DNA of 8,249 bases, taken from positions 1 through 8,249 of the forward strand of contig JBHIBR010000060.1 of assembly GCA_046759145.1 (NCBI GenBank). The letters are read 5' to 3'. Each line of letters opens with the position of its first letter. Positions within the stretch are counted from its first letter, which is position 1. The translations under genes and the position numbers were made by a program. The notes under the pieces were generated by a model. It searched no databases, was not told the DNA's origin, and worked only from the letters and a program-made list of their open reading frames with translations. Shown here piece after piece: positions 1 through 6,276 of the stretch. The DNA is from JBHIBR01 sp046759145 [NCBI: Nitrospinota bacterium] (GTDB lineage: Bacteria > UBA8248).

Positions 1-1382
1 GCCTCCACGATGCGGCGGGCGATGGCGAGGCCCAGGCCCGACCCCGGGAAGCCAGGATGGAGGGGAGGCCGCGGCGCGTGGAATTTGTCGAAGATGCGGG
101 GGAGGTCTTCTGCCGGGATGCCGAGGCCGGTGTCCTCCACGGTGAAGCGAACGAACGGGCCATCTTCCCGGGCGGCGCTCACCCGCACCTGGCCTCCGGC
201 CGGGGTGAACTTGATGGCATTGGCGAGGAGGTTGGACAAGACTACCTCAAGCTGCGTCCCGTCCGCCCGAACCCGCAATCCCTTCACCCCCTTCAGGTCC
301 GCTTCGAGCCGCACACCGAAGCGCTCGGCGAGGGGCCTCACCCTCGCCAGGGCCTCCCCGACCGCCCCTCCCGCCTCCCAATCGGAGGGAGAAAAGGGAG
401 GGGCTCCCATCTCGAGCTGGGTGAGGCGAAGCCAGTCGTTCACGAGCGTCAGCATGCGCTCGGAGTTTTGCCCGATCCCCTCCAGGAGTTCCCGCTGCCG
501 TTCGTTCATGGGCCCCGGTAGACCCCGCACGAGGGCCTCCACCGCCTCCCGGACCGAGGCCACAGGGGTGCGCAGCTCGTGGGAGGCGGCCGAGAAGAAC
601 TCCTCCTTCGCTCGGTCGAGGGCTTCGACCTTCTCCGCCATGGCGTCGAAGGCGCGGCCCACCTCCCCAAGGTCGTCCTCCCCCCCGAGGCCGGTCCGCG
701 CCGAGAGCCGCCCCTCGGCCATCTGGGCGGAGGCCCGCTTGAGGGACGCAAGCCCTCCGCTCACCCGCCGGATGAAGAGGCCCGCCACCCCCCCGCCCAG
801 GAGGAGGGCAAAGAGGAGGAGGATGACGAAATAAACCACCGACCTCCCGGCCACGCCCTCCGCCCGGGCCACGAGGGCGCGGCTGCGCTCCTGCCCTGCC
901 GCCTGGAGGCGGCGGATGATCCCCTCCATCTCGCCCACAAGACCGTCCAGGCGCGCCTCGAGCGCGCGCTCGGCCTTGGACGGCGGCCCCGAGCGCAGGA
1001 GGTCGAAGGCGCGGCGGTAGTCCCCCTGGAGGCCCGCAAGGCGCGCAAGAGGGCCGCGCTGCTCGGGCAGCTCGACCGCCCCCCGGAGGGAAGCCAGCAG
1101 CTCCTCCGCCCGCCCCCTCCGCTCCCGGTAGAGGCGCAAGAAGGGCTTCTCCTTCAAGATGAGGTGCTGGCGGGCGTTTGCGTGCTGGGAGAGGAGCGTG
1201 TCGCCCAATTCGGCGAGGGGGGCCAATTCCGCCGACTGGATGCGGTGGAGCTGCCGGGCGAGCTGGTCGAGCTCGTAGAGCTTCCAAGCGGCGTAGGAGC
1301 TCGCGAGCGACATAAATAAGAGGAGGAGACCGTAGCCGGCCAGGAGCTGCCCAGCGATGCCCCGGGGCAGGAGGCGCTTCAC
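1..1382 (-). CDS. Membrane sensor histidine kinase (HAMP-HisKA-HATPase), C-terminus beyond window
   Basis: Autophosphorylating sensor kinase of the inner membrane, the probable partner of the adjacent NtrC-type regulator. 460 residues are visible; the gene runs off the left edge just after the G2 box. Seen in the translation: a first membrane segment (about 11-28), a helical, charged extracytoplasmic region (about 30-178), a second membrane segment (about 181-204), a HAMP linker (about 203-255), and HisKA with the phosphoacceptor His268 in SHELRTP. The ATPase domain has an N box (NLLANAIKF, Asn384/Asn388), a G1 box DTGLGIP (417-423), an F box IFDKF (430-434) and a G2 box GSGLGLAIARR (447-457). 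The start is GTG at 1382, preceded by GGAG at 7 nt spacing; it is the only start codon between the in-frame stop at 1440-1442 and the coding region. The sensor region matches no ligand-binding fold I can name. It is a helical bundle with the same layout as GlrK/QseE, which is an inference. No missing catalytic residue is visible. Confidence 0.95.
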   Translation of the reverse strand, partial: MKRLLPRGIAGQLLAGYGLLLLFMSLASSYAAWKLYELDQLARQLHRIQSAELAPLAELGDTLLSQHANARQHLILKEKPFLRLYRERRGRAEELLASLRGAVELPEQRGPLARLAGLQGDYRRAFDLLRSGPPSKAERALEARLDGLVGEMEGIIRRLQAAGQERSRALVARAEGVAGRSVVYFVILLLFALLLGGGVAGLFIRRVSGGLASLKRASAQMAEGRLSARTGLGGEDDLGEVGRAFDAMAEKVEALDRAKEEFFSAASHELRTPVASVREAVEALVRGLPGPMNERQRELLEGIGQNSERMLTLVNDWLRLTQLEMGAPPFSPSDWEAGGAVGEALARVRPLAERFGVRLEADLKGVKGLRVRADGTQLEVVLSNLLANAIKFTPAGGQVRVSAAREDGPFVRFTVEDTGLGIPAEDLPRIFDKFHAPRPPLHPGFPGSGLGLAIARRIVE

Positions 1383-1439
1383 CGAAACTCTCCATCTGGC
1401 CCGGGGAGAGGCAGCGGGCGCGCGACGGCTCGGGCCCTC

Positions 1440-2798
1440 TCAGCGGCGCGAGAACCGCTTGAGTTTGTTGTAGAGCGTCTTCTCGCTGATGTCCAACAGC
1501 CGCGCGGCTCGCCGCCGGTTCCCCCCCGTATGGGCGAGAGTCGCCTCGATGAGGCGGCGCTCGGCCTCTTCGAGCCTTCCCAGAGGCACCTGGACCGTCC
1601 CGGCCCCTCCCGCCCCCTCGGTCCGGGGCGCCTCCCCCTCGCTGGACTCAGCTCCGGGGCCCCATTCCAGGTCTTCGCGCCGGATGCGCCTCCCCTCGCC
1701 CAGGACGAGGGCGCGGAGGAGGGCGCTCCGGAGCTGGCGGACGTTTCCCGGCCAGGGGTGCTCGAAGCAATAGGCCAGGGCCTCGGGATCGACCTCTGGG
1801 ACTGCAACCTTAAGCTCGGCCGCGAGCTGGCGGCAGAAAAAATCCACCAGCTCCGGGATGTCCTCCCGCCGCTCGCGCAAGGGGGGGAGGGAGAGGGTGA
1901 AAGTGTTGAGGCGGTAGTAAAGGTCCTCCCGGAATCGGCCGCTCTTGAGGCTCTCGGCGAGGGGGGCGTTGGTGGCCGCGACCACGCGGAACTCCGCCCA
2001 CAGGGGGGAGCTCCCTCCCACACGGGCGAAGCTTTTCGTCTCAAGCGCCCGCAGGAGCTTCGCCTGCATCTCCGGCGGCATTTCGGCCACCTCATCCAGG
2101 AAGAGCGTCCCGCCCGAGGCTTGCTCCGCCAGGCCCCGCCGCTGCGCGACCGCGCCCGTGAAGGCCCCCTTCTCGTGGCCAAACATCTCGCTCTCGAAGA
2201 GGGTGGCGGGGATGGCCGGGCAGCTCGCGGCCACGAAGGGCCCTTCCCGGCGCCGGCTCAGCCGGTGGAGGAGTGTGGCTGCCACCTCCTTGCCCGTCCC
2301 CGACTCACCCAGCAGGAGCACGGGCGCCTCCGAGGGGGCGACACGCCGGATCACCTCGCGGACCTGGACCACGGCGGGGGACACACCCACCAGGAGCCGG
2401 GCCGCCTCGTGCGCACCCTCAGCCCCTTCCCGGCCTGCCCCCCTCCGCGCCTCTACCTTTCCGAGGAGTTGACCCAGCCTCTCAGGCTCCACGGGCTTGG
2501 TGAGGTAGTCGCTAGCTCCCTCCCGGATGGCGAGCACGGCCGACTCGATGGAACCGTGGGCGGTGAGAATGACGACCTGCGCCTCGGGGTCTTCGCGGCG
2601 GATGCGCCGAAGGACCTGAAGCCCGTCCAGGCCGGGCATCTTGTAGTCGAGGAGGACCACGTCCGGGCGGGCCTCCCGGTAGAGGGAGAGGCCCTCCTCC
2701 CCTCCTGCCGCGGGTCGCACCCGGCAGCCCCGGGCCTCGAGGCGCATCTGGAAGCTCAGGCGGAAAGCAGGGTCGTCGTCCACGAGCAGGACGTCCAA
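1440..2798 (-). CDS. NtrC-family sigma-54-dependent response regulator
   Basis: Cytoplasmic activator of sigma-54 RNA polymerase, 452 residues, the usual length for the family. Receiver domain 1-115: acidic pocket Asp7-Asp9, phosphoacceptor Asp51 (DYKMPGLDG), Thr79 and Lys101 of the switch region. AAA+ domain about 136-365: Walker A GESGTGK (164-170), the sigma-54 contact loop GAFTGA (211-216) intact, Walker B TLFLDE (231-236), arginine-finger region RFREDLYYRLN (288-298), sensor II WPGNVRQL (349-356). After an Ala/Gly/Glu-rich linker comes a Fis-type helix-turn-helix at about 425-450 (GGNRRRAARLLDISEKTLYN). The start is TTG at 2798: it follows a GGGGGAGGGG ribosome site and an in-frame TGA lies five codons upstream, so no earlier start exists. 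It precedes the kinase gene by 57 nt in the same direction. The AHGSI segment of the receiver also occurs in GlrR, but the HTH is of the general NtrC/AtoC type, so orthology to GlrR is unproven. Targets probably include the two lipoprotein genes across the divergent intergenic region. Confidence 0.97.
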   Translation of the reverse strand: MDVLLVDDDPAFRLSFQMRLEARGCRVRPAAGGEEGLSLYREARPDVVLLDYKMPGLDGLQVLRRIRREDPEAQVVILTAHGSIESAVLAIREGASDYLTKPVEPERLGQLLGKVEARRGAGREGAEGAHEAARLLVGVSPAVVQVREVIRRVAPSEAPVLLLGESGTGKEVAATLLHRLSRRREGPFVAASCPAIPATLFESEMFGHEKGAFTGAVAQRRGLAEQASGGTLFLDEVAEMPPEMQAKLLRALETKSFARVGGSSPLWAEFRVVAATNAPLAESLKSGRFREDLYYRLNTFTLSLPPLRERREDIPELVDFFCRQLAAELKVAVPEVDPEALAYCFEHPWPGNVRQLRSALLRALVLGEGRRIRREDLEWGPGAESSEGEAPRTEGAGGAGTVQVPLGRLEEAERRLIEATLAHTGGNRRRAARLLDISEKTLYNKLKRFSRR

Positions 2799-2829
2799 CG
2801 CCCCTCCCCCTCAGCGGGAAGCCCCACTG

Positions 2830-2846
2830 TTTAGCGCCTTTTTAGC
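2830..2846. repeat. Short direct repeat TTTAGC-N5-TTTAGC
   Basis: Two exact TTTAGC copies (2830-2835 and 2841-2846) lie 11 bp apart, one DNA helical turn, on top of the candidate -10 of the regulator operon. This spacing would place two protein half-sites on the same face of the helix, so a regulator-binding role, possibly autoregulatory, is possible. Chance cannot be excluded for so short a repeat. Confidence 0.3.
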
Positions 2847-2868
2847 TCGGCGGGGGCACTTCTTACAA
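2839..2868 (-). promoter_or_regulatory. Candidate sigma-70-type promoter for the regulator-kinase operon
   Basis: On the minus strand TTGTAA (2868-2863) and TAAAAA (2844-2839) are separated by 18 nt. Each matches its -35 or -10 consensus at 4 of 6 positions. The predicted start, near 2832, would give a leader of about 34 nt before the TTG start. This is the only AT-rich patch in the intergenic region. The -10 overlaps a TTTAGC direct repeat. Confidence 0.35.
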
Positions 2869-2929
2869 CCCCGGGCCGCCCGAGCTCTGCCGAAGTCCAC
2901 CCACTCCCACACGCCCCTGCCCCCCTTGC

Positions 2930-2946
2930 CTGGCTCGCGTTTTGGG
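2930..2946 (+). promoter_or_regulatory. Weak candidate sigma-54 promoter for the TPR-like lipoprotein
   Basis: The -24 element TGGCTC (2931-2936) is followed after 5 nt by TTGGG (2942-2946). Against the consensus TGGCAC-N5-TTGCW, the -24 half is good and the spacing exact, but the -12 element has GG where GC is expected. The predicted start, near 2957, would leave a short leader of about 24 nt to the ATG. Position and the neighbouring sigma-54 activator favour it; the damaged -12 counts against it. Confidence 0.35.
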
Positions 2947-2980
2947 CCCATTCTACCCCCATCGAGGGGGAGGGGAGAGG

Positions 2981-3583
2981 ATGTTGCAAACCTTTCCTCG
3001 GGGAAATTGCCCGAAGCGTCCCACTAGAGCGGCTCCCTTGGGGCTGCTCCTCTTCGTCCTCCTGTCTCTGCTCCCCGCAGGCTGCGCCTGGGTGCGGGAG
3101 ACCTCCATCCGCGCCCAGGGGGGCGGGAAACTCCTCGCGGCGGCGGAGAAAGCCCTTCAGCAGGGGCGGCATGGTTCGGCCGAAGAATCTTTTCGCAAAT
3201 TCCTCCTTCTCTACCCAAACCACTCCGAGGCGCCCAAGGCCAAACTCTGGCTGCGTGCCCTCGCGGAGATACGGGAGCTACGAAGCCTCCTGGAGGCGTC
3301 CGCCCGCCGCAGCCGGGAGGAAGAGACGCTGCTCCACCAGGTAGCAGCCCTGGCGGAGAGAGGCGCATACGAGGAGGCCCTCGCCCTCCTCCAGAAAAAC
3401 CCGGCAGCAGGAGCGAAGGCGGGGGGTGGAGGGCAAGGAGAGACGGTCGAACGGAAGTTCCTCATTGGCTTGCTTCGCGACCACCTCCAGACGCGGGCGG
3501 AGCTCGCAAAGCTCCGGCGCGTGCGCGATGAGCTCAAGAGGCTCTATCTGCGTCTGGAGAAACTTCGCTCTCCTTCCCCCTAG
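2981..3583 (+). CDS. TPR-like / coiled-coil lipoprotein, QseG-like by position
   Basis: Predicted envelope lipoprotein, 200 residues. A basic N-terminus and hydrophobic stretch (about 19-33) end in PAGC, so Cys35 is the probable lipidated residue. The lipobox has Pro at -3, which is unusual, although Leu is at -4. Residues about 51-95 read like a TPR unit of the BamD/YbgF type (EKALQQGRHGSAEESFRKFL, then YPNHSEAPKAKLWL). A second helical pair spans about 100-140. A Gly-rich break follows near 145-153, and the C-terminus (about 170-196) is a basic coiled coil. The start is ATG 2981 after a purine-rich GGGGAGGGGAGAGG; an in-frame TTG at 2942 has no reason to be preferred. It is divergent from the sigma-54 regulator gene. 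In enterobacteria the lipoprotein QseG is encoded between GlrK and GlrR; similar context and a similar lipoprotein-plus-coiled-coil plan suggest an accessory sensor, but clear sequence similarity is not established. Confidence 0.85.
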   Translation: MLQTFPRGNCPKRPTRAAPLGLLLFVLLSLLPAGCAWVRETSIRAQGGGKLLAAAEKALQQGRHGSAEESFRKFLLLYPNHSEAPKAKLWLRALAEIRELRSLLEASARRSREEETLLHQVAALAERGAYEEALALLQKNPAAGAKAGGGGQGETVERKFLIGLLRDHLQTRAELAKLRRVRDELKRLYLRLEKLRSPSP

Positions 3584-3690
3584 GGAGCGCGCTCGCCCAG
3601 CCGCCAGATCTTCTCTCTTTTCGGAGCGAGCCGGGCGATCTTTCCCCTGATCCGTAAAAATTCCCGACCCGCTCCCCCAGACCCTCCGCA

Positions 3691-3716
3691 AAACTCACCG
3701 AAACTTCTCTAGTTTC
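3691..3716. repeat. Three AAACT/AGTTT boxes at exact 10-bp spacing; includes inverted repeat GAAACT-N5-AGTTTC
   Basis: AAACT occurs at 3691-3695 and 3701-3705, and its reverse complement AGTTT at 3711-3715, each 10 bp apart. The last two form a perfect inverted repeat GAAACT-N5-AGTTTC (3700-3716). The array ends 15 bp before the -24 element of the sigma-54 promoter, centred near -49 from the predicted start. That is closer than the usual enhancer distance for NtrC-type activators, so it could be an activator site, an accessory protein site or a repressor site. Confidence 0.5.
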
Positions 3717-3729
3717 ATTGCTTTTCCCC

Positions 3730-3746
3730 CCGGCATGGAGCTTGCT
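3730..3746 (+). promoter_or_regulatory. Sigma-54 (RpoN) promoter upstream of the Pal-like lipoprotein
   Basis: The sequence CCGGCATGGAGCTTGCT fits the consensus YTGGCACGRNNNTTGCW, with only the first T of the -24 element and its C at position six changed. The essential GG (3732-3733) and GC (3744-3745) are present with the obligatory 10-bp gap. The predicted start is near 3757, about 125 nt before the ATG of the Pal-like gene. A sigma-54 activator with an intact GAFTGA loop is encoded about 1 kb away, which raises the likelihood that the site is functional. Confidence 0.62.
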
Positions 3747-3795
3747 CTCCCCAGCCCTGGCGGCTCCTGGTGGCGAGAGGGAGGGGCCAGGTCCA

Positions 3796-3830
3796 CGCGC
3801 GGGGTAGTCCGCGCGGAGGGCGGCTCGCCC
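3796..3830 (+). promoter_or_regulatory. Two tandem GC-rich hairpins in the leader of the Pal-like gene
   Basis: Hairpin 1 is a perfect 7-bp stem CGCGCGG/CCGCGCG (3796-3802 with 3809-3815) around the loop GGTAGT. Hairpin 2, two nt later, is a 5-bp stem GGGCG/CGCCC (3818-3822 with 3826-3830) with a 3-nt loop. They lie in the predicted leader between the sigma-54 start and the gene. A small third stem (CCTC 3860-3863 with GAGG 3869-3872) could cover part of the ribosome site. The structures could stabilise the mRNA, modulate translation, or belong to a small RNA made from the sigma-54 promoter. Confidence 0.5.
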
Positions 3831-3881
3831 GAGTGGCGATGGTCCGTCCTCTGAGCGCGCCTCTCTGGGAGGAGGATGAGG

Positions 3882-4637
3882 ATGCTTCAGGTTCGGAACC
3901 GACTGAAGGCCGCCGGCCTCGCGACGCTTGCGGCGAGCCTCCTGGGGTGCGCGAGCGTGGACTTCGTGAAGCGCGAGGTCCAGAGGGTGGAGGGCCGCAT
4001 CGCCCGGGCAGAAGAGGGGCTGCGGGACACCCGCGCGGCCCTCGAGGAGCGGCTCGACCAGCAGAGCATGGGCGAACGTACCTTCCGACAGAGGATCAAG
4101 AGCCGGGTGACGGACCTCGAGGGGACCCTCAGAAAAGACCTCTCCGGCCTTCACGCAAAGCTCCAAGAGACACGCCGGCTCGTCCGCAAGAAGCGTAACG
4201 ACCCAATCGTCGCCGGAAAGGTCTCTGCCCGCGAGTCCGTCTTCTTCGGCTTCGACAGCGCCGCCCTCGACCCGAGAGCCCGGGCCAGCCTGGAGGCTTT
4301 CCTCAACAAGCTCAGGGGCGGAGGACTCTACCTCGTGGAGGTAGCGGGGCACACGGACGACCGCGGCCCCTCGCGATATAACTACCGCCTGGGGCTCCTC
4401 CGGGCACAGGCAGTTGCCCGCTTCCTGGACGAGCGGGCTCGGGGCAAGGTCATCTCCTCCACGGTCACTTATGGAAAGGACAAGCCCCTCCTGCCGAACG
4501 CGAACCAGACCAACCGGAGCAAGAACCGGCGGGTGGAGGTCAGGGCCTACCGCATGAGGGCCTCCTCCACCGCACCTGTCCTGGCGGCTCCGGCCCCGGC
4601 TCCCGGCGCGATCCCTCCCGGTGCGCCGGCGAGCTAG
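3882..4637 (+). CDS. OmpA/Pal-family peptidoglycan-binding lipoprotein
   Basis: Outer-membrane lipoprotein predicted to anchor the envelope to peptidoglycan, 251 residues from ATG 3882. That start is preferred because AGGAGG lies 6 nt before it; the ATG at 3876 abuts AGGAGG with no spacing. The signal peptide ends in lipobox SLLGC, lipidated Cys23, with Ala at +2 consistent with outer-membrane sorting. Residues about 27-105 are a charged coiled coil. The OmpA C-terminal domain spans about 119-222: FFGFDSAAL, then the ligand-contact motif GHTD (156-159), a Tyr-Asn-x-x-Leu segment, and NRRVEV (215-220); the Asp of GHTD and the first Arg of NRR are the usual meso-diaminopimelate contacts and are intact. 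The tail (about 229-251) is Ala/Pro-rich. Classical Pal is shorter and lacks so long a coiled coil, and no tol genes are nearby, so this is better viewed as a Pal-like envelope protein under sigma-54 control than as the housekeeping Pal. Confidence 0.93.
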   Translation: MLQVRNRLKAAGLATLAASLLGCASVDFVKREVQRVEGRIARAEEGLRDTRAALEERLDQQSMGERTFRQRIKSRVTDLEGTLRKDLSGLHAKLQETRRLVRKKRNDPIVAGKVSARESVFFGFDSAALDPRARASLEAFLNKLRGGGLYLVEVAGHTDDRGPSRYNYRLGLLRAQAVARFLDERARGKVISSTVTYGKDKPLLPNANQTNRSKNRRVEVRAYRMRASSTAPVLAAPAPAPGAIPPGAPAS

Positions 4638-4732
4638 CCTCTCCCCCACCGGCCCTGCCCCCTGAGCCTGGCGAGGCGCAATGCACCCCCCCTAGCGCCG
4701 GGCAGGGGGACAGGGCGGGTCGGGAGAGAGGG
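4638..4732. terminator. Long imperfect inverted repeat between convergent genes, likely bidirectional terminator
   Basis: The left arm (4638-4664) pairs with the right arm (4703-4732). CCCCCTG (4658-4664) pairs with CAGGGGG (4703-4709), and GCCCTG (4652-4657) with CAGGGC (4711-4716), leaving a one-base bulge at 4710. Further pairing includes ACC/GGT and CCTCTC/GAGAGG at the base. Inside the loop, GGCGC (4675-4679) can pair with GCGCC (4695-4699). About 25 pairs form in total. It starts right after the stop codon of the Pal-like gene and lies before the end of the convergent MmgE/PrpD gene. There is no T-tract on either strand, so a canonical Rho-independent mechanism is not shown. Confidence 0.6.
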
Positions 4733-4799
4733 AGTTCCTCCACCGCGAGCGCCCCGGGCGCCCTGAGGAGGGCCACCTACACGGAGCCGGGGAGCATCG

Positions 4800-6176
4800 C
4801 TAGGAGTCGGTCGCGACGGCCCGAGCCCCGGCGGGGCGGGCCGCCTCCACCAGCTCCGCCGCCGTGTGCGCCTCCGCCTCGTTGAGCGTTTTCAAGCAGG
4901 CCTCCACTCCCTCGGGGTGGAGGGCGTGGGGGGCGAGTTTTCGGAACTTCTCCACGACCTCCGCGCCCTCCACAGGCCACTCGGCCTCCCCCTTGGCGCA
5001 GGCAACCTGATGGCGCAGCTCCCGACCGTCGCGGGTGCGCACCACCACCTCCGAGCCCGGGAAGAACTTGCCCCCGTGCTCGGGCAACGTCGTCATCCGC
5101 ACCCGGGGGAGGAAGGCCTCTCGGGCCGGCTCCCGCACGCGGGCGTCGGTGAAGTCCCCAAGGGAGAGTCCGCCCTCCAGGAGGCGCACGCCGATGCAGT
5201 AGGGCATGCTGAACTTCCCCTCGAGGCCGGTGCGAGGACGGTCGTAGATGAGGATGCGCGGCCGGATGGCGTCCACCCGGCACTCCACCTCCTCCACCTC
5301 CTCCGCCGCGAGTGGGTGGCGCTCGAGGAGCTCTCCCAGGGCGTCGAGAGAGGCGTGGGTGCTCCGGCAGCAGGGGTAGAGCTTGATGGCGGCGCCCGGG
5401 GTGAGGACCTCGGCGGGGCCGTCCAGGGAGCGGGCGAGGGCCTCGGGGGAGGCGCCCTCCCCGTAGAGGCGGAAGAAACCCACCGGGCCATCCAGGGCGG
5501 CCGCCGAGGCGGTGAAGCCCCGCCCGGCCAGGTCCGCCGCGAGGACGGCACACCGCGCCGCGTGGCCCGCGTGGAAGGGCTTCGTCATGGTGCCGAAGTT
5601 CTGCCGCACGCCGCTGGCCATAGAGGCGGAGAGGCTGAGCGCCCGCGCCGTGGCGGGGATGGAGAGGCCCGCCAGGCGGGCGCAGGCGGCCGCCGCCGCG
5701 AGGGTGCCGAGGGTGGAGGTGGCGTGCCATCCTCGCTCGTAGTGGGCGGGGTTGAGGGCGCCTCCGAGCTTCCCCATCACCTGTGCGCCCACCACGTAGG
5801 CTTCGAGCAGCTCGCGTCCTCCGGCACCCCCGCTCTCCCCCAGGGCGAGGAGGGCGGGGAAGAGCACCGTACTGGGGTGGCCCACGACCGACATGGTGGT
5901 ATCGTCGAAGTCCAGGAGGTGCCCCAGGAAGCCGTTGAGCAGGGCGGCCAGCTCGCGCGAGGTGCGGAGCTCGCTCCCCAGCACCCCCGCCCGGGGGGCG
6001 GCCCCCTGGTCGCGGACGTATCCCTCCATGAGGTCGCTCGCCCCCTCGAAGCGCGCCCCCAGGGCGCAGGCGGCATAGTCGAGGAGGTGGAGCTTGGCCC
6101 TCTCCACGAGGGCGGGCTCATCCCGCGGCCGCTCCCAGCCCTGCACGAAGTCCGCCACCGCCTGCGCCAATTCCAT
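4800..6176 (-). CDS. MmgE/PrpD family protein (2-methylcitrate dehydratase / cis-aconitate decarboxylase family)
   Basis: Cytosolic enzyme of the family that includes 2-methylcitrate dehydratase PrpD and cis-aconitate decarboxylase; 458 residues, normal for the family. Family signatures are seen in order: LDFDDT (88-93) and the following HPS (100-102), GWHATSTLG (149-157), GTMTKPFHAG (195-204), KLYPCCRSTHASLDA (265-279), and KFSMPY (321-326) in the C-terminal lid-type domain, which ends with a DGREL segment. The start chosen is ATG 6176, with GGAGGGAG just upstream; a GTG at 6203 would add nine residues without a better ribosome site. It lies 100 nt downstream of a citrate synthase-family gene on the same strand, which supports a role on a citrate-like tricarboxylate. 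Substrate specificity cannot be read from sequence: methylcitrate dehydration, cis-aconitate decarboxylation or another dehydration are all possible. No prpB, prpC-regulator or acnD homologue is visible in the window. Confidence 0.93.
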   Translation of the reverse strand: MELAQAVADFVQGWERPRDEPALVERAKLHLLDYAACALGARFEGASDLMEGYVRDQGAAPRAGVLGSELRTSRELAALLNGFLGHLLDFDDTTMSVVGHPSTVLFPALLALGESGGAGGRELLEAYVVGAQVMGKLGGALNPAHYERGWHATSTLGTLAAAAACARLAGLSIPATARALSLSASMASGVRQNFGTMTKPFHAGHAARCAVLAADLAGRGFTASAAALDGPVGFFRLYGEGASPEALARSLDGPAEVLTPGAAIKLYPCCRSTHASLDALGELLERHPLAAEEVEEVECRVDAIRPRILIYDRPRTGLEGKFSMPYCIGVRLLEGGLSLGDFTDARVREPAREAFLPRVRMTTLPEHGGKFFPGSEVVVRTRDGRELRHQVACAKGEAEWPVEGAEVVEKFRKLAPHALHPEGVEACLKTLNEAEAHTAAELVEAARPAGARAVATDS

Positions 6177-6233
6177 GGATCTCCCTCCGGACGAAGAGTC
6201 CACCCCCTGGGCGAGCGCTGAGAGGATGAACTA

Positions 6234-6246
6234 CCCCTCAGAGGGG
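6234..6246. repeat. Short hairpin CCCCT-CAG-AGGGG in the 100-nt gap before the MmgE/PrpD gene
   Basis: A five-bp perfect stem with a 3-nt loop lies in the intercistronic gap 6177-6276. No T-tract or promoter consensus is evident, so it may be a minor processing or stabilising hairpin between two co-transcribed genes, or chance. Confidence 0.3.
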
Positions 6247-6276
6247 CACTTCCTTTGCGCTTCAGCCTGCAGGTGG

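Larger units (their letters stand above)
3584..3881 (+). other. Intergenic region between the two lipoprotein genes: sigma-54 promoter and structured leader
   Basis: This stretch of about 300 nt carries no convincing gene. Its first part holds a perfect 10-nt palindrome (GAGCGCGCTC, 3585-3594) and a weak stem GCTCGC/GCGAGC (3591-3596 with 3626-3631). Neither is followed by a clear T-tract, so no convincing intrinsic terminator is seen for the upstream gene. The AT-richer middle (about 3650-3725) contains phased AAACT/AGTTT boxes. It is followed by the sigma-54 promoter and then by a GC-rich leader with hairpins. Confidence 0.6.

Noticed and set aside
247-1395. Minus-strand 382-codon frame overlapping the kinase
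   Set aside because: A shifted frame of the kinase gene: the kinase frame has all the histidine kinase boxes, whereas this one is Pro/Gly/Arg-rich with no motif.
1530-2834. Long plus-strand open frame (434 codons) opposite the regulator gene
   Set aside because: It is antisense to a fully conserved NtrC-family protein; the composition is explained by high GC and the opposite codon bias, and no motif or ribosome site supports it.
3585-3640. Possible terminator after the TPR-like lipoprotein gene
   Set aside because: Only a 10-nt palindrome and a 6-bp stem with a 28-nt loop are present, and no T-run follows; too weak to call.
3600-3875. GlrR-type TGTC-N10-GACA binding sites near the sigma-54 promoter
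   Set aside because: I looked for this E. coli GlrR motif and did not find it; the phased AAACT boxes are reported instead without assigning a binding protein.
3534-4649. Minus-strand 371-codon frame across the Pal-like gene
   Set aside because: Antisense to a clear OmpA-family domain and crosses the sigma-54 promoter region; no domain recognisable in it.
4866-6221. Long plus-strand open frame (451 codons) opposite the MmgE/PrpD gene
   Set aside because: Antisense shadow of a conserved enzyme; Gly/Ala/Arg/His-rich low-complexity translation without recognisable domains.
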